Source: JAABRT01 sp038259155 (GTDB taxonomy: Bacteria; Gemmatimonadota; Gemmatimonadetes; Gemmatimonadales; Gemmatimonadaceae). From it: a DNA stretch of 64,000 bases. The DNA lies in NCBI GenBank assembly GCA_038259155.1, contig JBBSPE010000002.1:5902-69901 (forward strand). The letters run 5' to 3'. The notes under the pieces are model-generated. The model was not told where the DNA came from. It made no database searches and saw only the letters and a program-made list of their open reading frames with translations. Each line of letters opens with the position of its first letter. The first letter of the stretch is position 1. This document shows, in pieces, positions 8,388-17,086 of the stretch. Position numbers and translations under genes: made by a program.

Positions 8388-11059
8388 GATGCGGGCGGCT
8401 CAGAAACTGTTGGTTCCCGCGACGCAAGCGGTAGCAACTCGGCGACCAAGGCGGTCCATCCGGTTTGGTGCGACGCGCCGAGCCCACGTCCATTGTCGCC
8501 GTGGAAAAACTCATGGAACAACAGCAGGTCGCGAAAATGCGGGTCGATGTGATAAGGCGCGTCGTCACCAAATATCGGGCGGTGACCACTGGCATCCGGC
8601 CGGAAGAGCGAGGTAAGGCGCCTCGCCAGCTCTTCCGCAACTTCCCGTATCGTGGTGAAGTGGCCTGAACCCGTGGGGTATTCAATGCGGAACTCATCGC
8701 CGTAATAGTTGTGGAACTTGAGCAGCGACTCGATGAGCAAGTAGTTGACCGGAAACCAAATAGGCCCCCGCCAGTTGGAGTTGCCGCCGAACGACCGAGT
8801 GCGTGACTCGCCAGGCTCGTACTGAATCGTGTGCGACGTCTCTCCCAGCGTCACCGTGTAGGGTTGGTCCTGGTGGGCCTTGGACAGCGCGCGAACGCCA
8901 TGAGGAGCGAGGAACTCGGTTTCATCGAGCATGCGCGCGAGCAGGCGCTTCATGCGGTGGCCACGCAGGAGAGACAACAGATGGCGCTGTCCCCTACCGG
9001 GTTCCTGCCAACGGGACACCAGCCGCGCGAGATCGGGGCGTTGCTCCAGAAACCAGTTCAGGCGACGCGCAAACTCCGGCAGTGCCTGCAGCACTGAATC
9101 GTCGATGACTTCAACGGCGAAGAGCGGAATCAATCCCACCATGGAGCGCACCTTCAATGGTATGCGCTGTCCGTCGGTGAGGTGCAGGATATCGTAGTAG
9201 AACTCGTCCGTTTCATCCCACAAACCCACGCCGTCACCACCCATGTCTGTCATGGCCTTGGCAATCGCGAGGAAGTGTTCAAAAAACTTGGTGGCGATGT
9301 CCTGGTACACGGGATTGTGCAGCGCCAGCTCGAGTGCGATTTGCAGCAGGTTGAGCGAATACATCGCCATCCAACTGGTGCCGTCAGACTGATGGAGATG
9401 TCCGCCGATCGGTAGCGGCGCGCTGCGATCAAAGAGACCGATGTTGTCGAGCCCGAGAAAACCGCCCTGGAACACATTCCGCCCATCGGCGTCCTTGCGA
9501 TTTACCCACCAGGTGAAGTTGAGCAGCAGCTTGTGAAAGACGCGCTCAAGAAACGCCAGATCTCCGGCATCGCCACGTTGCTCCCGGTCAATCTGGAAGA
9601 CGCGCCACGTTGCCCAGGCATGGACGGGCGGGTTCACGTCACTGAAGGCCCACTCGTACGCCGGCATCTGGCCATTGGGATGCAGGTACCACTCGCGAGT
9701 CAGCACATCGAGCTGGTGTTTCGCAAACGCGGCATCGAGGCGGGCCAGGGGAATGGTGTGAAACGCCAGATCCCACGCAGCGAACCACGGATACTCCCAT
9801 GCGTCCGGCATCGACAGGATCTCAAACGTGTCAAAGTGTCCCCAGGTATTGTTTCGTCCGTGACGTCGTTCGGCGGGAGGCGCCGGCTGAGCCGGATCGC
9901 CATCCAGCCATCGGCGCACGTCGAAGCGGTATGCTTGCTTGCTCCAGATCAGCCCGGCACAGGCCTGACGCTGGATGAGGCGCGCATCGGCATCGAGCGA
10001 TCCATGCAGTCGCTCGTAAAAGCGGTCGGCTTCCGCGCGACGCCGATCAACCGTACTATCGAAGGCGTGAAACGGACGCTTCCCCTCCGCATTGGTCAGA
10101 CGCATCCGCACCACGCGTGACTCGCCTGAGGGAACGTGCAACTCGTGAAGTACACCTGTTTTGGTGCCCTCTTCTGCTGGATTCACCGCGTCCTGACGCT
10201 GTTCAATGATTGCGGCGTGGAACGCATCCTTTACATGGCGTTCGTGTGAGTCCGCGCTGTTCCAGAGCCGCGCGCTGTTTGACTCATTGTTTGTGAAGAG
10301 CAGTGTGGGGGATCCGTCGGCGTGCACATGAACGGGCGCTTGCTCCGGCCGCGAGATCAGGAGCGATGCCGCATCGGTGCGCGACATGTTGGGTCGGCGC
10401 ACATCGTGGTCCCACGACCACGTGTTCCGCAGCGTGATTTGAGGCATGACGTGACACGTGGCCGCGTCAGGGCCGCGATTGTGCACGGTCACGCGCATGA
10501 GAATGTCATCCGGCGACGCCTTGGCATATTCCACGACCACATCGAAGTACCGCTGCGTGTCGAAGATGCCCGTGTCTACGAGCTCGAACTCCCCATCATC
10601 GATGCCGCGGCGTGCGTTCTCCTGTATCAGCGTGTCGTACGGAAAGGCCTCCTGCGGATACTTGTACAGCATCCGGAGGTACGAGTGAGACGGCGTCGCG
10701 TCGAGATAGTAGTACAGTTCCTTGACGTCCTCACCATGGTTGCCTTCGGTGTTGGTCAAACCGAAGAGCCGTTCCTTGAGTATCGGGTCACGACCATTCC
10801 ACAGGGCCAGCGAGACACAGATCTCCTGCGCGATATCGCTGAAACCGGCCAGCCCGTCTTCGCCCCATCGATACGCGCGACTGCGCGCATGGTCGTGAGG
10901 GAAGTACTCCCATGCGGTCCCGTTGGCGCTGTAATCTTCGCGTACGGTGCCCCATTGTCGTTCGCTGAGGTACGGTCCCCATCGCCACCAACGACCGTCA
11001 GCGTTCTCATCGATCCGCCGATCTTCCGCTGATCGATCTGGGGTTGCTTCGTCTGACAC
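8384..11059 (-). CDS. GH63-family glucosidase (MGH1-like)
   Basis: Large cytosolic (alpha/alpha)6-barrel glycosidase of 891 residues with no signal peptide. Family hallmarks are visible: LSERQWGTVREDYS at the N-terminus, YLDATPSHSY, the WPHDVR-equivalent region TWSWDHDVRR, the core GGFLGLDNIGLFDRS near residue 535 followed by QSDGTSWMAMY, and NWRGPIWFPVNYLLI near residue 765. Bacterial GH63 members hydrolyse alpha-glucosides such as mannosylglycerate, glucosylglycerate or oligosaccharides; the actual substrate here is unknown. The start is GTG 11059 with GGAG about 6 bases upstream. It overlaps the kinase gene by 4 bases. The frame is intact, in contrast to the nearby pentose-phosphate genes. 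Confidence 0.88.
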   Translation of the reverse strand: MSDEATPDRSAEDRRIDENADGRWWRWGPYLSERQWGTVREDYSANGTAWEYFPHDHARSRAYRWGEDGLAGFSDIAQEICVSLALWNGRDPILKERLFGLTNTEGNHGEDVKELYYYLDATPSHSYLRMLYKYPQEAFPYDTLIQENARRGIDDGEFELVDTGIFDTQRYFDVVVEYAKASPDDILMRVTVHNRGPDAATCHVMPQITLRNTWSWDHDVRRPNMSRTDAASLLISRPEQAPVHVHADGSPTLLFTNNESNSARLWNSADSHERHVKDAFHAAIIEQRQDAVNPAEEGTKTGVLHELHVPSGESRVVRMRLTNAEGKRPFHAFDSTVDRRRAEADRFYERLHGSLDADARLIQRQACAGLIWSKQAYRFDVRRWLDGDPAQPAPPAERRHGRNNTWGHFDTFEILSMPDAWEYPWFAAWDLAFHTIPLARLDAAFAKHQLDVLTREWYLHPNGQMPAYEWAFSDVNPPVHAWATWRVFQIDREQRGDAGDLAFLERVFHKLLLNFTWWVNRKDADGRNVFQGGFLGLDNIGLFDRSAPLPIGGHLHQSDGTSWMAMYSLNLLQIALELALHNPVYQDIATKFFEHFLAIAKAMTDMGGDGVGLWDETDEFYYDILHLTDGQRIPLKVRSMVGLIPLFAVEVIDDSVLQALPEFARRLNWFLEQRPDLARLVSRWQEPGRGQRHLLSLLRGHRMKRLLARMLDETEFLAPHGVRALSKAHQDQPYTVTLGETSHTIQYEPGESRTRSFGGNSNWRGPIWFPVNYLLIESLLKFHNYYGDEFRIEYPTGSGHFTTIREVAEELARRLTSLFRPDASGHRPIFGDDAPYHIDPHFRDLLLFHEFFHGDNGRGLGASHQTGWTALVAELLPLASREPTVSEPPAS

Positions 11060-11166
11060 CTAGACTCCGAAAGACTGAGAGATTTGGTTCGGGAGCGCAC
11101 GGTTCTGAACGCACCTATCCAACGGTTGTCACAGGAGTTCCGCGGGGCGATCGGCCGAGCCCCGGC

Positions 11167-11736
11167 TCACCGGACCGGGCTATCGGCGCGTTGGTAGTGC
11201 ATGGCAACCACCCCGTTGCTGAGCGGCGTGGCGGAAACCAGCTCGAGCCGTCGCGTACACGGCAGCCCTCGTTCGTACAGGGTCGGACCGTGGCCAGCGA
11301 CCCTGGGGTGGAGGAGGAACTTGTATTCGTCAATCAAGTCCAGACGGTCCAGCTCAGTAGCCAGCATGCCGCTGCCGAGGAGCACGCCGGCAGGGGTGGC
11401 GTCCTTGAGCATCTGCACTCCCGTCTGCAGGTCCCCGGCGATGTGGTGGCTGGTGGTCCACGGAAAGTCTGTTCGCGTGGAGGACACCACGTATTTGGGT
11501 TTGGCTTCCAGCTTGACTGCCCACGCGCGAATCGCCGGCGGCGCTTCCACGTCTCCGCGAGCAACCGCCGGCCAATAGCTCTCCATCATTTCGTAGGTGA
11601 CGCGGCCCCACAGCATTGCGCCTGCTTCGTCCATGAGACGGGTGAAGAAGGCGTGTGTCTCGTCGTCTGCAATTCCCTCTTGGTGGTCGACACAACCATC
11701 GAGGGTGAGATTGAGGCTGAACGTCAGGAGTCCCAT
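11167..11736 (-). CDS. Dihydrofolate reductase/RibD C-terminal family protein
   Basis: A 189-residue single-domain protein of the RibD_C/DHFR-like superfamily, probably an NADPH-dependent reductase of unknown substrate. Supporting sequence: LTFSLNLTLDGCVDH at the N-terminus, MLWGRVTYEMMESYWP near residue 40, VVSSTRTDF, and GSGMLATELDRLDLIDEY, matching the GS...L..LIDEY block of the family. It lacks the deaminase domain of RibD and usual folate-binding detail, so a role in riboflavin or folate synthesis is not claimed. It is the upstream gene of two minus-strand genes flanking the GH63 start, with about 100 bases to that start. ATG 11736 is the only reasonable start. Confidence 0.82.
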   Translation of the reverse strand: MGLLTFSLNLTLDGCVDHQEGIADDETHAFFTRLMDEAGAMLWGRVTYEMMESYWPAVARGDVEAPPAIRAWAVKLEAKPKYVVSSTRTDFPWTTSHHIAGDLQTGVQMLKDATPAGVLLGSGMLATELDRLDLIDEYKFLLHPRVAGHGPTLYERGLPCTRRLELVSATPLSNGVVAMHYQRADSPVR

Positions 11737-11765
11737 GGCGCGGACCTTATTCCGGGTGGCCGATC

Positions 11766-12242
11766 CTATCGCACATCAATGAGTTCAACGCGCTGGAGTT
11801 GGCGGACCCACCGTGCGGCGCGTCCGTCCCCCACGACGATCGCGCGCCACGGCCCTTGGTTCGCGGCGAGCGGTTGCCCATTGGCGCGACTGACCACGTA
11901 CACTCGCCGAGCGCCAAGGCCCGGATCCAGATCTGCCAAGGCGATGGTGGCCGCGTACCCGTCGGCGCCGATGAGTACCACCACGCGTCGCAGCATGGGA
12001 CCGCGCAACGAGTCGGTGGGACCCGCGGCGGCGAGCTGCAGGATGGCGCGCAGCTCCACACCTTCGAAGCGCGCCGTGACGCCGTGGTCGGCCGCTTCAA
12101 CGTCGATGCGCGGCAGCGTGGCCAACTCAGTCGTCGACAGCTGGCGCTCTGACCCGTCCGCTCGGCGTACCGTGATATCCTGCGCCGCCATCGGGGATGT
12201 CGCGATCCCGAGCAGCGCCACAACCAGCAAGACTGCCTTCAT
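11766..12242 (-). CDS. Exported protein resembling an oxidoreductase molybdopterin-binding domain
   Basis: A 158-residue protein whose first 20 residues (MKAVLLVVALLGIATSPMAA then Gln) form a signal peptide, so it is probably periplasmic. The body, with FEGVELRAILQLAAAG, RRVVVLIGADGYAATIAL and NQGPWRAIVVGD, resembles the small sulfite-oxidase-type domain often annotated as molybdopterin-dependent. No conserved Cys cofactor ligand is visible, so cofactor binding is doubtful. The open frame extends 105 codons further upstream, but the signal peptide decides for ATG 12242. It ends 29 bases before the RibD-C gene starts, so the two may be co-transcribed. Function unknown. Confidence 0.7.
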   Translation of the reverse strand: MKAVLLVVALLGIATSPMAAQDITVRRADGSERQLSTTELATLPRIDVEAADHGVTARFEGVELRAILQLAAAGPTDSLRGPMLRRVVVLIGADGYAATIALADLDPGLGARRVYVVSRANGQPLAANQGPWRAIVVGDGRAARWVRQLQRVELIDVR

Positions 12243-12952
12243 TGATCCGGAGTTGAGTCTCGTCACGCTAAAGACAGCGGTATCTCGTGGAATCACCGCG
12301 AGCGGGGGGTTATGTCGCGTGAAGCCGCAGCAGAACACACGTAGCCTGGGCCATCGCGAGCGCTCGTAAACAATGTCTTCACAGCCACTTACAGCGCAAG
12401 TGAGCTCTTCCGTCGCGGCGCGCCACAGCGCAAGTATTGCAGCGTAACGCGAGTCGCCGCCGAGCACGGGCCAAGACGCAACGGCACCTCGCGACGACTG
12501 CAGGTCCAGCGGGCTTTGACCCCACCGATCGCCACGGTTCAGGACGTGCATCGCCAACTCGGCGCCATGGTTCGTGCAGCAGCGTCGCGCCGGCCGCGGG
12601 CGAGGATCTCTGGTGGCCGGAAACAGCCACCACCAAAACGCACAGTGGCTCGTCCGAGTTGGCTCGGAAAGTGCGCCGGCTATCTCCTGCGTGATGCCGC
12701 GCAGACTCGCGAATGGTGGGCAAAGGGTCCACAGCGCATCGATGTCGCGCGCTGGGTTCTGAGGCGGTGTTCATCCGCTGCAACGTCGGGGACGACGGCG
12801 TCCGGGGACGACGGCGTCCGGGGACGAGGGCTACGTGGCGCGGCAGCAGACCGCACCACTCACACGCGGGCGACACCGTAAACGACGCGCCCAGTGTCAT
12901 CAGCATCCTGTCCTGCTGTCAGGCAATACCTCTCGTGTCGGCGGCGCGGTAC
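12243..12952. other. About 700 bases without a confident gene, upstream of ppsA
   Basis: Several frames are open because of G+C bias but none gives a protein I recognise. On the minus strand, short islands such as DLQSSRGAVASWPVLGGDSRYA (12400-12557 region, read in pieces) look protein-like, yet neighbouring islands lie in different frames. That could mean a frameshifted remnant of an unidentified gene, or nothing. A perfect two-copy 16-base repeat lies at 12791-12822. Promoters for ppsA (+) and for the exported oxidoreductase-like gene (-) must lie here; I could not pick convincing boxes. Confidence 0.4.
12791..12822. repeat. 16-base tandem duplication upstream of ppsA
   Basis: The unit GACGACGGCGTCCGGG occurs twice, back to back, followed by a partial third start (GACGAG). 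It lies about 130 bases before the ppsA start, outside any supported gene. Likely replication slippage. Confidence 0.85.
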
Positions 12953-15340
12953 ATGGAACTTGGTATCATGCTACGATGGCTCGAGACGGTCTCGCGGAAC
13001 GACGTTGGTCTGGTGGGGGGCAAGAACGCCTCCCTCGGGGAAATGCTCGCGCACCTGGTCGATGAGGGAATCCGTGTGCCCGGCGGCTTCGCGGTCACCG
13101 CCGACGGATACCGGGCCTTCCTCTCCCACAACGCGCTCGAGCCGCGCATGCGCGAGGAGCTGGCCCGGTTGGCCGCCGGTGCACCGCTGCATGAGGTGGG
13201 GCAGGCGATTCGTGCGATCATGCATGCGGGCGCGCTGCCGGCCGACCTCGCAGATCAGGTGCGCGCCGCCTACGTGGAGCTGGGTCGGCGCTCCGGACGT
13301 GAGAATCCGCCGGTGGCGGTGCGCAGCTCGGCCACGGCTGAGGATTTGCCCGAGGCCAGTTTCGCGGGACAGCAGGAGACCTTCCTCAACGTCGCGGGCG
13401 CCGGTGCACTCCTCGAGGCCGTTCGGGACTGTTTCGTATCCCTCTACACCGATCGGGCCATCACCTACCGAATCCACAACGGATTCGACCATCTCAAGGT
13501 GGCGCTGTCGGTGGGCGTACAGCTCATGGTGCGTTCCGATCGTGGCGCCGCCGGAGTCGCCTTCACCCTCGATACGGAAACCGGTTTCCGCAATCTGATC
13601 GAGATCAACGGGGCCTACGGGCTCGGCGAGAATGTGGTGAAGGGCACCGTGACTCCCGACGAGTGGCGTGTTTTCAAACCGTTGCTCCGCGAAGCGTCGT
13701 ACACGCCGATTCTCAGCCGGTCACGCGGAGCCAAGCTGGTGAAGATGGTGCTCGACGCGGCTGGCACCCCGGTGAACATCGACACGAGCCCCGCCGAGCG
13801 TGAGGCGCTGGTGCTCGACGATACCCAGGTACTCGAACTGGCGCGCTCGTGTGTCCGCATCGAGGCCCACTACGGCATGCCCATGGACATCGAATGGGCA
13901 CTCGATGGCGAGACGCGCGAAATGTTCATCGTGCAGGCTCGCCCGGAGACCGTGCGCTCCCACGACTCGAGTACGCTCACCACGTTCGAACTCGACGAGA
14001 AGGGGCCGCTCCTCGCCACCGGCGTGGCCGTGGGCCAACGCATTGCCGTGGGGCGGGCGTTCGTGCTGGAGAGTATGCGTGACGCCGACCGCTTCGAGGA
14101 CGGCGGGATTCTCGTGGCGCGCATGACCGATCCGGACTGGGTGCCACTCATGAAGCGCGCCTCGGCCATCGTGACTGATGCCGGTGGCCGGACGAGTCAT
14201 GCCGCCATCGTAAGTCGCGAACTCGGAATCGCGGCCATCGTGGGAGCGGGCTCGGCCACCACCACGGTGCCTGACGGTGCCATGGTCACGGTGTCCTGTG
14301 CCGATGGGCCTGTCGGTCACGTGTATGAGGGGTCACTCGCCTATCACGAAACTCAGGTTGAACTCAGCGACCTTCCCACCACGCGTACGCAGGTGATGCT
14401 CAACATCGCCGATCCCGAGGCGGCCATGCGCTGGTGGCGCCTGCCGGCGAGCGGTGTGGGGTTGGCGCGCATCGAGTTCGTGATTGAGCACATGTGCAAG
14501 GTGCACCCCATGGCGCTGATCCGCCCAGACGCGCTCACGGCGGAGGTGCGTGCACAGGTGGACAAAGTCACCGCCGGCTACGCGCACGCCCCGGACTTTT
14601 TTGTGGCGCGCATGGCCGAAGGGATCGCAACGATCGCGGCTTCGCAATGGCCGGATCCGGTGATCGTCCGGTTCAGTGACTTCAAGACCAACGAGTACGC
14701 CAATCTGTTGGGCGGAGCGGCCTTTGAGCCACACGAGGAAAACCCGATGCTGGGCTTCCGAGGTGCGTCGCGATACTACAGCGACGCGTACCGCGACGGC
14801 TTCGGGCTCGAGTGCCAGGCCATTCGGCGGGTGCGCGAGCAGTTCGGGTTCCGGAACGTGGTGGTGATGATCCCGTTCTGCCGCACGCTCGACGAGGCCG
14901 ATCGCGTGATCGCGGAAATGGCCAAGCACGGCCTCGTGCGCGGTGAACGCGACCTCGAGGTGTACGTGATGGCCGAGATTCCGAGCAACGTGATTCTCGC
15001 GCGCGAGTTCGGCGCCCGGTTTGACGGCTTCAGTGTTGGCAGCAATGACCTCACGCAACTCACCCTCGGCGTCGATCGTGACAATGAGGCGCTTTCGGCG
15101 CTGTTCGACGAGCGCAATCCGGCGGTGACCCGCTCCATCGAGCTCCTGATCCGCGAAGCCCACGCCGTGGGGTGCAAGGTGGGCATCTGCGGGCAGGCGC
15201 CGAGCGACTATCCCGAGTTTGCGGAGTTGCTGGTGCGCGCCGGCATCGACTCCATCTCGCTCAACCCTGACAGTGTCGTACCCGTGCTGCGGCGTGTCGC
15301 GGCCGTGGAGCGGGAGCTCGGGCAGAGCAGTCTCCGCTAG
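12953..15340 (+). CDS. ppsA: Phosphoenolpyruvate synthase
   Basis: Converts pyruvate and ATP to phosphoenolpyruvate, AMP and phosphate for gluconeogenesis; cytosolic. From ATG 12953 the product is 795 residues, the normal size. Order: N-terminal ATP-grasp domain (VGGKNASLGEML; AVRSSATAEDLPEASFAGQQE), mobile swivelling domain with the phosphorylated His in GGRTSHAAIVSREL near residue 416, and a C-terminal PEP/pyruvate barrel (FSDFKTNEYANLLGG, GSNDLTQLTLGVDRD, GICGQAPSDYP with the catalytic Cys near residue 745). ATG 12968 is an equally plausible start; the frame upstream of 12953 is not family-like. It converges with the acyltransferase gene. Confidence 0.95.
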   Translation: MELGIMLRWLETVSRNDVGLVGGKNASLGEMLAHLVDEGIRVPGGFAVTADGYRAFLSHNALEPRMREELARLAAGAPLHEVGQAIRAIMHAGALPADLADQVRAAYVELGRRSGRENPPVAVRSSATAEDLPEASFAGQQETFLNVAGAGALLEAVRDCFVSLYTDRAITYRIHNGFDHLKVALSVGVQLMVRSDRGAAGVAFTLDTETGFRNLIEINGAYGLGENVVKGTVTPDEWRVFKPLLREASYTPILSRSRGAKLVKMVLDAAGTPVNIDTSPAEREALVLDDTQVLELARSCVRIEAHYGMPMDIEWALDGETREMFIVQARPETVRSHDSSTLTTFELDEKGPLLATGVAVGQRIAVGRAFVLESMRDADRFEDGGILVARMTDPDWVPLMKRASAIVTDAGGRTSHAAIVSRELGIAAIVGAGSATTTVPDGAMVTVSCADGPVGHVYEGSLAYHETQVELSDLPTTRTQVMLNIADPEAAMRWWRLPASGVGLARIEFVIEHMCKVHPMALIRPDALTAEVRAQVDKVTAGYAHAPDFFVARMAEGIATIAASQWPDPVIVRFSDFKTNEYANLLGGAAFEPHEENPMLGFRGASRYYSDAYRDGFGLECQAIRRVREQFGFRNVVVMIPFCRTLDEADRVIAEMAKHGLVRGERDLEVYVMAEIPSNVILAREFGARFDGFSVGSNDLTQLTLGVDRDNEALSALFDERNPAVTRSIELLIREAHAVGCKVGICGQAPSDYPEFAELLVRAGIDSISLNPDSVVPVLRRVAAVERELGQSSLR

Positions 15341-15365
15341 TCGCTTTCGGACGCGGCGCGCGGCG

Positions 15366-16121
15366 TTATTGGTGAGCGTGGTGCGTGTCCGCCAGGCGAA
15401 CCGCAGGCGCACCCGCGTAGGTGGCGTGCGGTTGCAGTACCGCCCCCTTGGGCACCACGCTGAGCGCTCCCACCACCGTGCCGGCTCCGATGGTGCTCCC
15501 GATCCCCACTACGCATCCAACACCGAGTGTCGCGCCGCGCCCCACATATACCGCGGCGGTCTTGAGCATGCCCCGCTCCACCGTGTGCCCGGACATATGC
15601 GTGTCCGAACCGATGACCACCTCGTCGTCGAGCGTGAGCAGGTTGTGGTCCATGAGACTCAAACTGTTCACCCACACGCCACGTCCGATACGGGCGCCGT
15701 TCCAGCGCATGTACATGGCCCAGAACGGCGTAGAGCGGAACACCGGCCCGGCGAACTGTGAGGCGACGTGCGTGGAGATCATATAGCGACCCCAGTTGAG
15801 CACTGGCCAGGTCATGCCACGCAGCGGCTCGTCGAGATTGGGCGCCGTACGCCAGCCCAGCAGGCGGGCACCGAACGCCGAGTAGCCGAGTACTCCCAAA
15901 GCGAACACGATATATCCGGGAATGGCGAGGGCGGCCAGGAACAGCACGCGGCCCCAGGGCGGCACCGTGGACAGGCGCGCGCCCCAGCTCCAGAGCGCGA
16001 CGGCCGGTAGCGCGGATACTGCCAGAACGGTGGTCTCAAAGACCACCACGGACACCATCGCCCACAGCATGCGAAGTCGAGGCCCGAACCCCTCAGCCGT
16101 ACTCCCGGGTATCACCGTCAT
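15366..16121 (-). CDS. Membrane-anchored hexapeptide-repeat acyltransferase
   Basis: A 251-residue protein with two N-terminal hydrophobic segments (around residues 15-45 and 55-80) followed by a left-handed parallel beta-helix: VIGSDTHMSG, VYVGRGATLGVGCVVGIG, STIGAGTVVGALSVVPKGA. That is the LbH acyltransferase pattern, similar to the C-terminal part of the large Pls/NRPS-like membrane transferases. Acyl donor and acceptor are unknown. Chosen start ATG 16121 lies one base from the ATG of the divergent hydrolase, so either gene's ribosome site would lie inside the other's coding sequence. A start further inside (Met near residue 19) or upstream (to 16277) cannot be excluded. Confidence 0.72.
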   Translation of the reverse strand: MTVIPGSTAEGFGPRLRMLWAMVSVVVFETTVLAVSALPAVALWSWGARLSTVPPWGRVLFLAALAIPGYIVFALGVLGYSAFGARLLGWRTAPNLDEPLRGMTWPVLNWGRYMISTHVASQFAGPVFRSTPFWAMYMRWNGARIGRGVWVNSLSLMDHNLLTLDDEVVIGSDTHMSGHTVERGMLKTAAVYVGRGATLGVGCVVGIGSTIGAGTVVGALSVVPKGAVLQPHATYAGAPAVRLADTHHAHQ

Positions 16122-16122
16122 T

Positions 16123-17022
16123 ATGAATGCCCCGTTGCGTGCGTCTTCCGTGAATACGTCCCCGATTGGTGAGCATACTCCGCCCAGCGGGGGTGAGCCA
16201 GCGGCGTACCCGTCACGCGCCGTGTCTTCGCTCACGCACCCGTCGCTCCGGTGGCACGGGACCGGCGCTCCGCTCATCTACGTGCCCGGCATTGACGGCA
16301 CCGGGGAGCTGTTCTTCTCGCAGATTCCTCGGCTTGCCCCAACGCATCGGGTGGCAACGTACCGATTGCGGGACAGCGCCGAGCACATGGACGAGTTGGT
16401 GCATGATCTGGCCGATGTGGTGCGGCAGACGTCACCCTCGGGCGAACCGGCAACGCTGGTGGCCGAGTCTTTTGGTGGCGCGCTGGCGCTGAACTTTGCG
16501 CTTGTGCATCCGGAGTTGGCGAAGTCCCTCGTGGTGCTCAACTCGTTCGCCAGCTACCATGTGCCGTGGCAGCTGCAGGTCGCGATCGGCGGGCTCAAGC
16601 TGCTGCCTTGGGAATTCAGCCGATGGCTCCAGCAGTTTTCCGCCGAGCGGCTGCATTCCGCGTCAACGGCCCGCGCGGACATCGAGCGGGCGCAGTCACT
16701 CCGCGGGGCCTCGACGCGTGAGGGATACCTCAACCGGCTTCGCATGTTGGCGGCCTATGACGTGCGCGAGCAGTTGGGCCGGCTGGAGACGCCCACGCTG
16801 TTTCTGGCGGGAGACCGCGACGCACTCATTCCCTCTGTGCAGCAGGCGCACTTCATGGCCGGCCGCGCTCCCGACGCGAGTGTGAAAGTTCTGCAGGGAC
16901 ACGGGCACGCGGCGCTACTGGCCCCTGAGGTTGATATCGGGGCGCTTCTGGCGGAGTGGACAAAGTCGCGCTCACACGTTGGCGGGGACGTTGCGCAGGT
17001 TCCCTTGCCAGGCAACGGCTAG
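16123..17022 (+). CDS. Alpha/beta hydrolase
   Basis: A 299-residue alpha/beta-hydrolase-fold protein. A nucleophile elbow AESFGGALAL near residue 113, the acid in AGDRDALIP, and the His in LQGHGHAALL form the expected catalytic triad. The oxyanion region VPGIDGTGELFF near residue 52 resembles thioesterase or diacylglycerol-acyltransferase-like members. No signal peptide, so probably cytosolic; substrate unknown. ATG 16123 is the most upstream Met that does not run deep into the divergent acyltransferase; the first 40 residues are low-complexity and the real start may be downstream. Divergent and almost touching the acyltransferase, which suggests a shared regulatory region or a mis-set start. 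Confidence 0.75.
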   Translation: MNAPLRASSVNTSPIGEHTPPSGGEPAAYPSRAVSSLTHPSLRWHGTGAPLIYVPGIDGTGELFFSQIPRLAPTHRVATYRLRDSAEHMDELVHDLADVVRQTSPSGEPATLVAESFGGALALNFALVHPELAKSLVVLNSFASYHVPWQLQVAIGGLKLLPWEFSRWLQQFSAERLHSASTARADIERAQSLRGASTREGYLNRLRMLAAYDVREQLGRLETPTLFLAGDRDALIPSVQQAHFMAGRAPDASVKVLQGHGHAALLAPEVDIGALLAEWTKSRSHVGGDVAQVPLPGNG

Positions 17023-17086
17023 ATTTGCGCAACGAGACCCTTGTCACTCCATCGCAACCTTCTTTCTCCCTGCCGCACCCATAGCC

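Noticed and set aside
14333..15412. 359-codon minus-strand frame antisense to ppsA
   Set aside because: Composition is Arg/His-rich and it mirrors a conserved enzyme; no motif.
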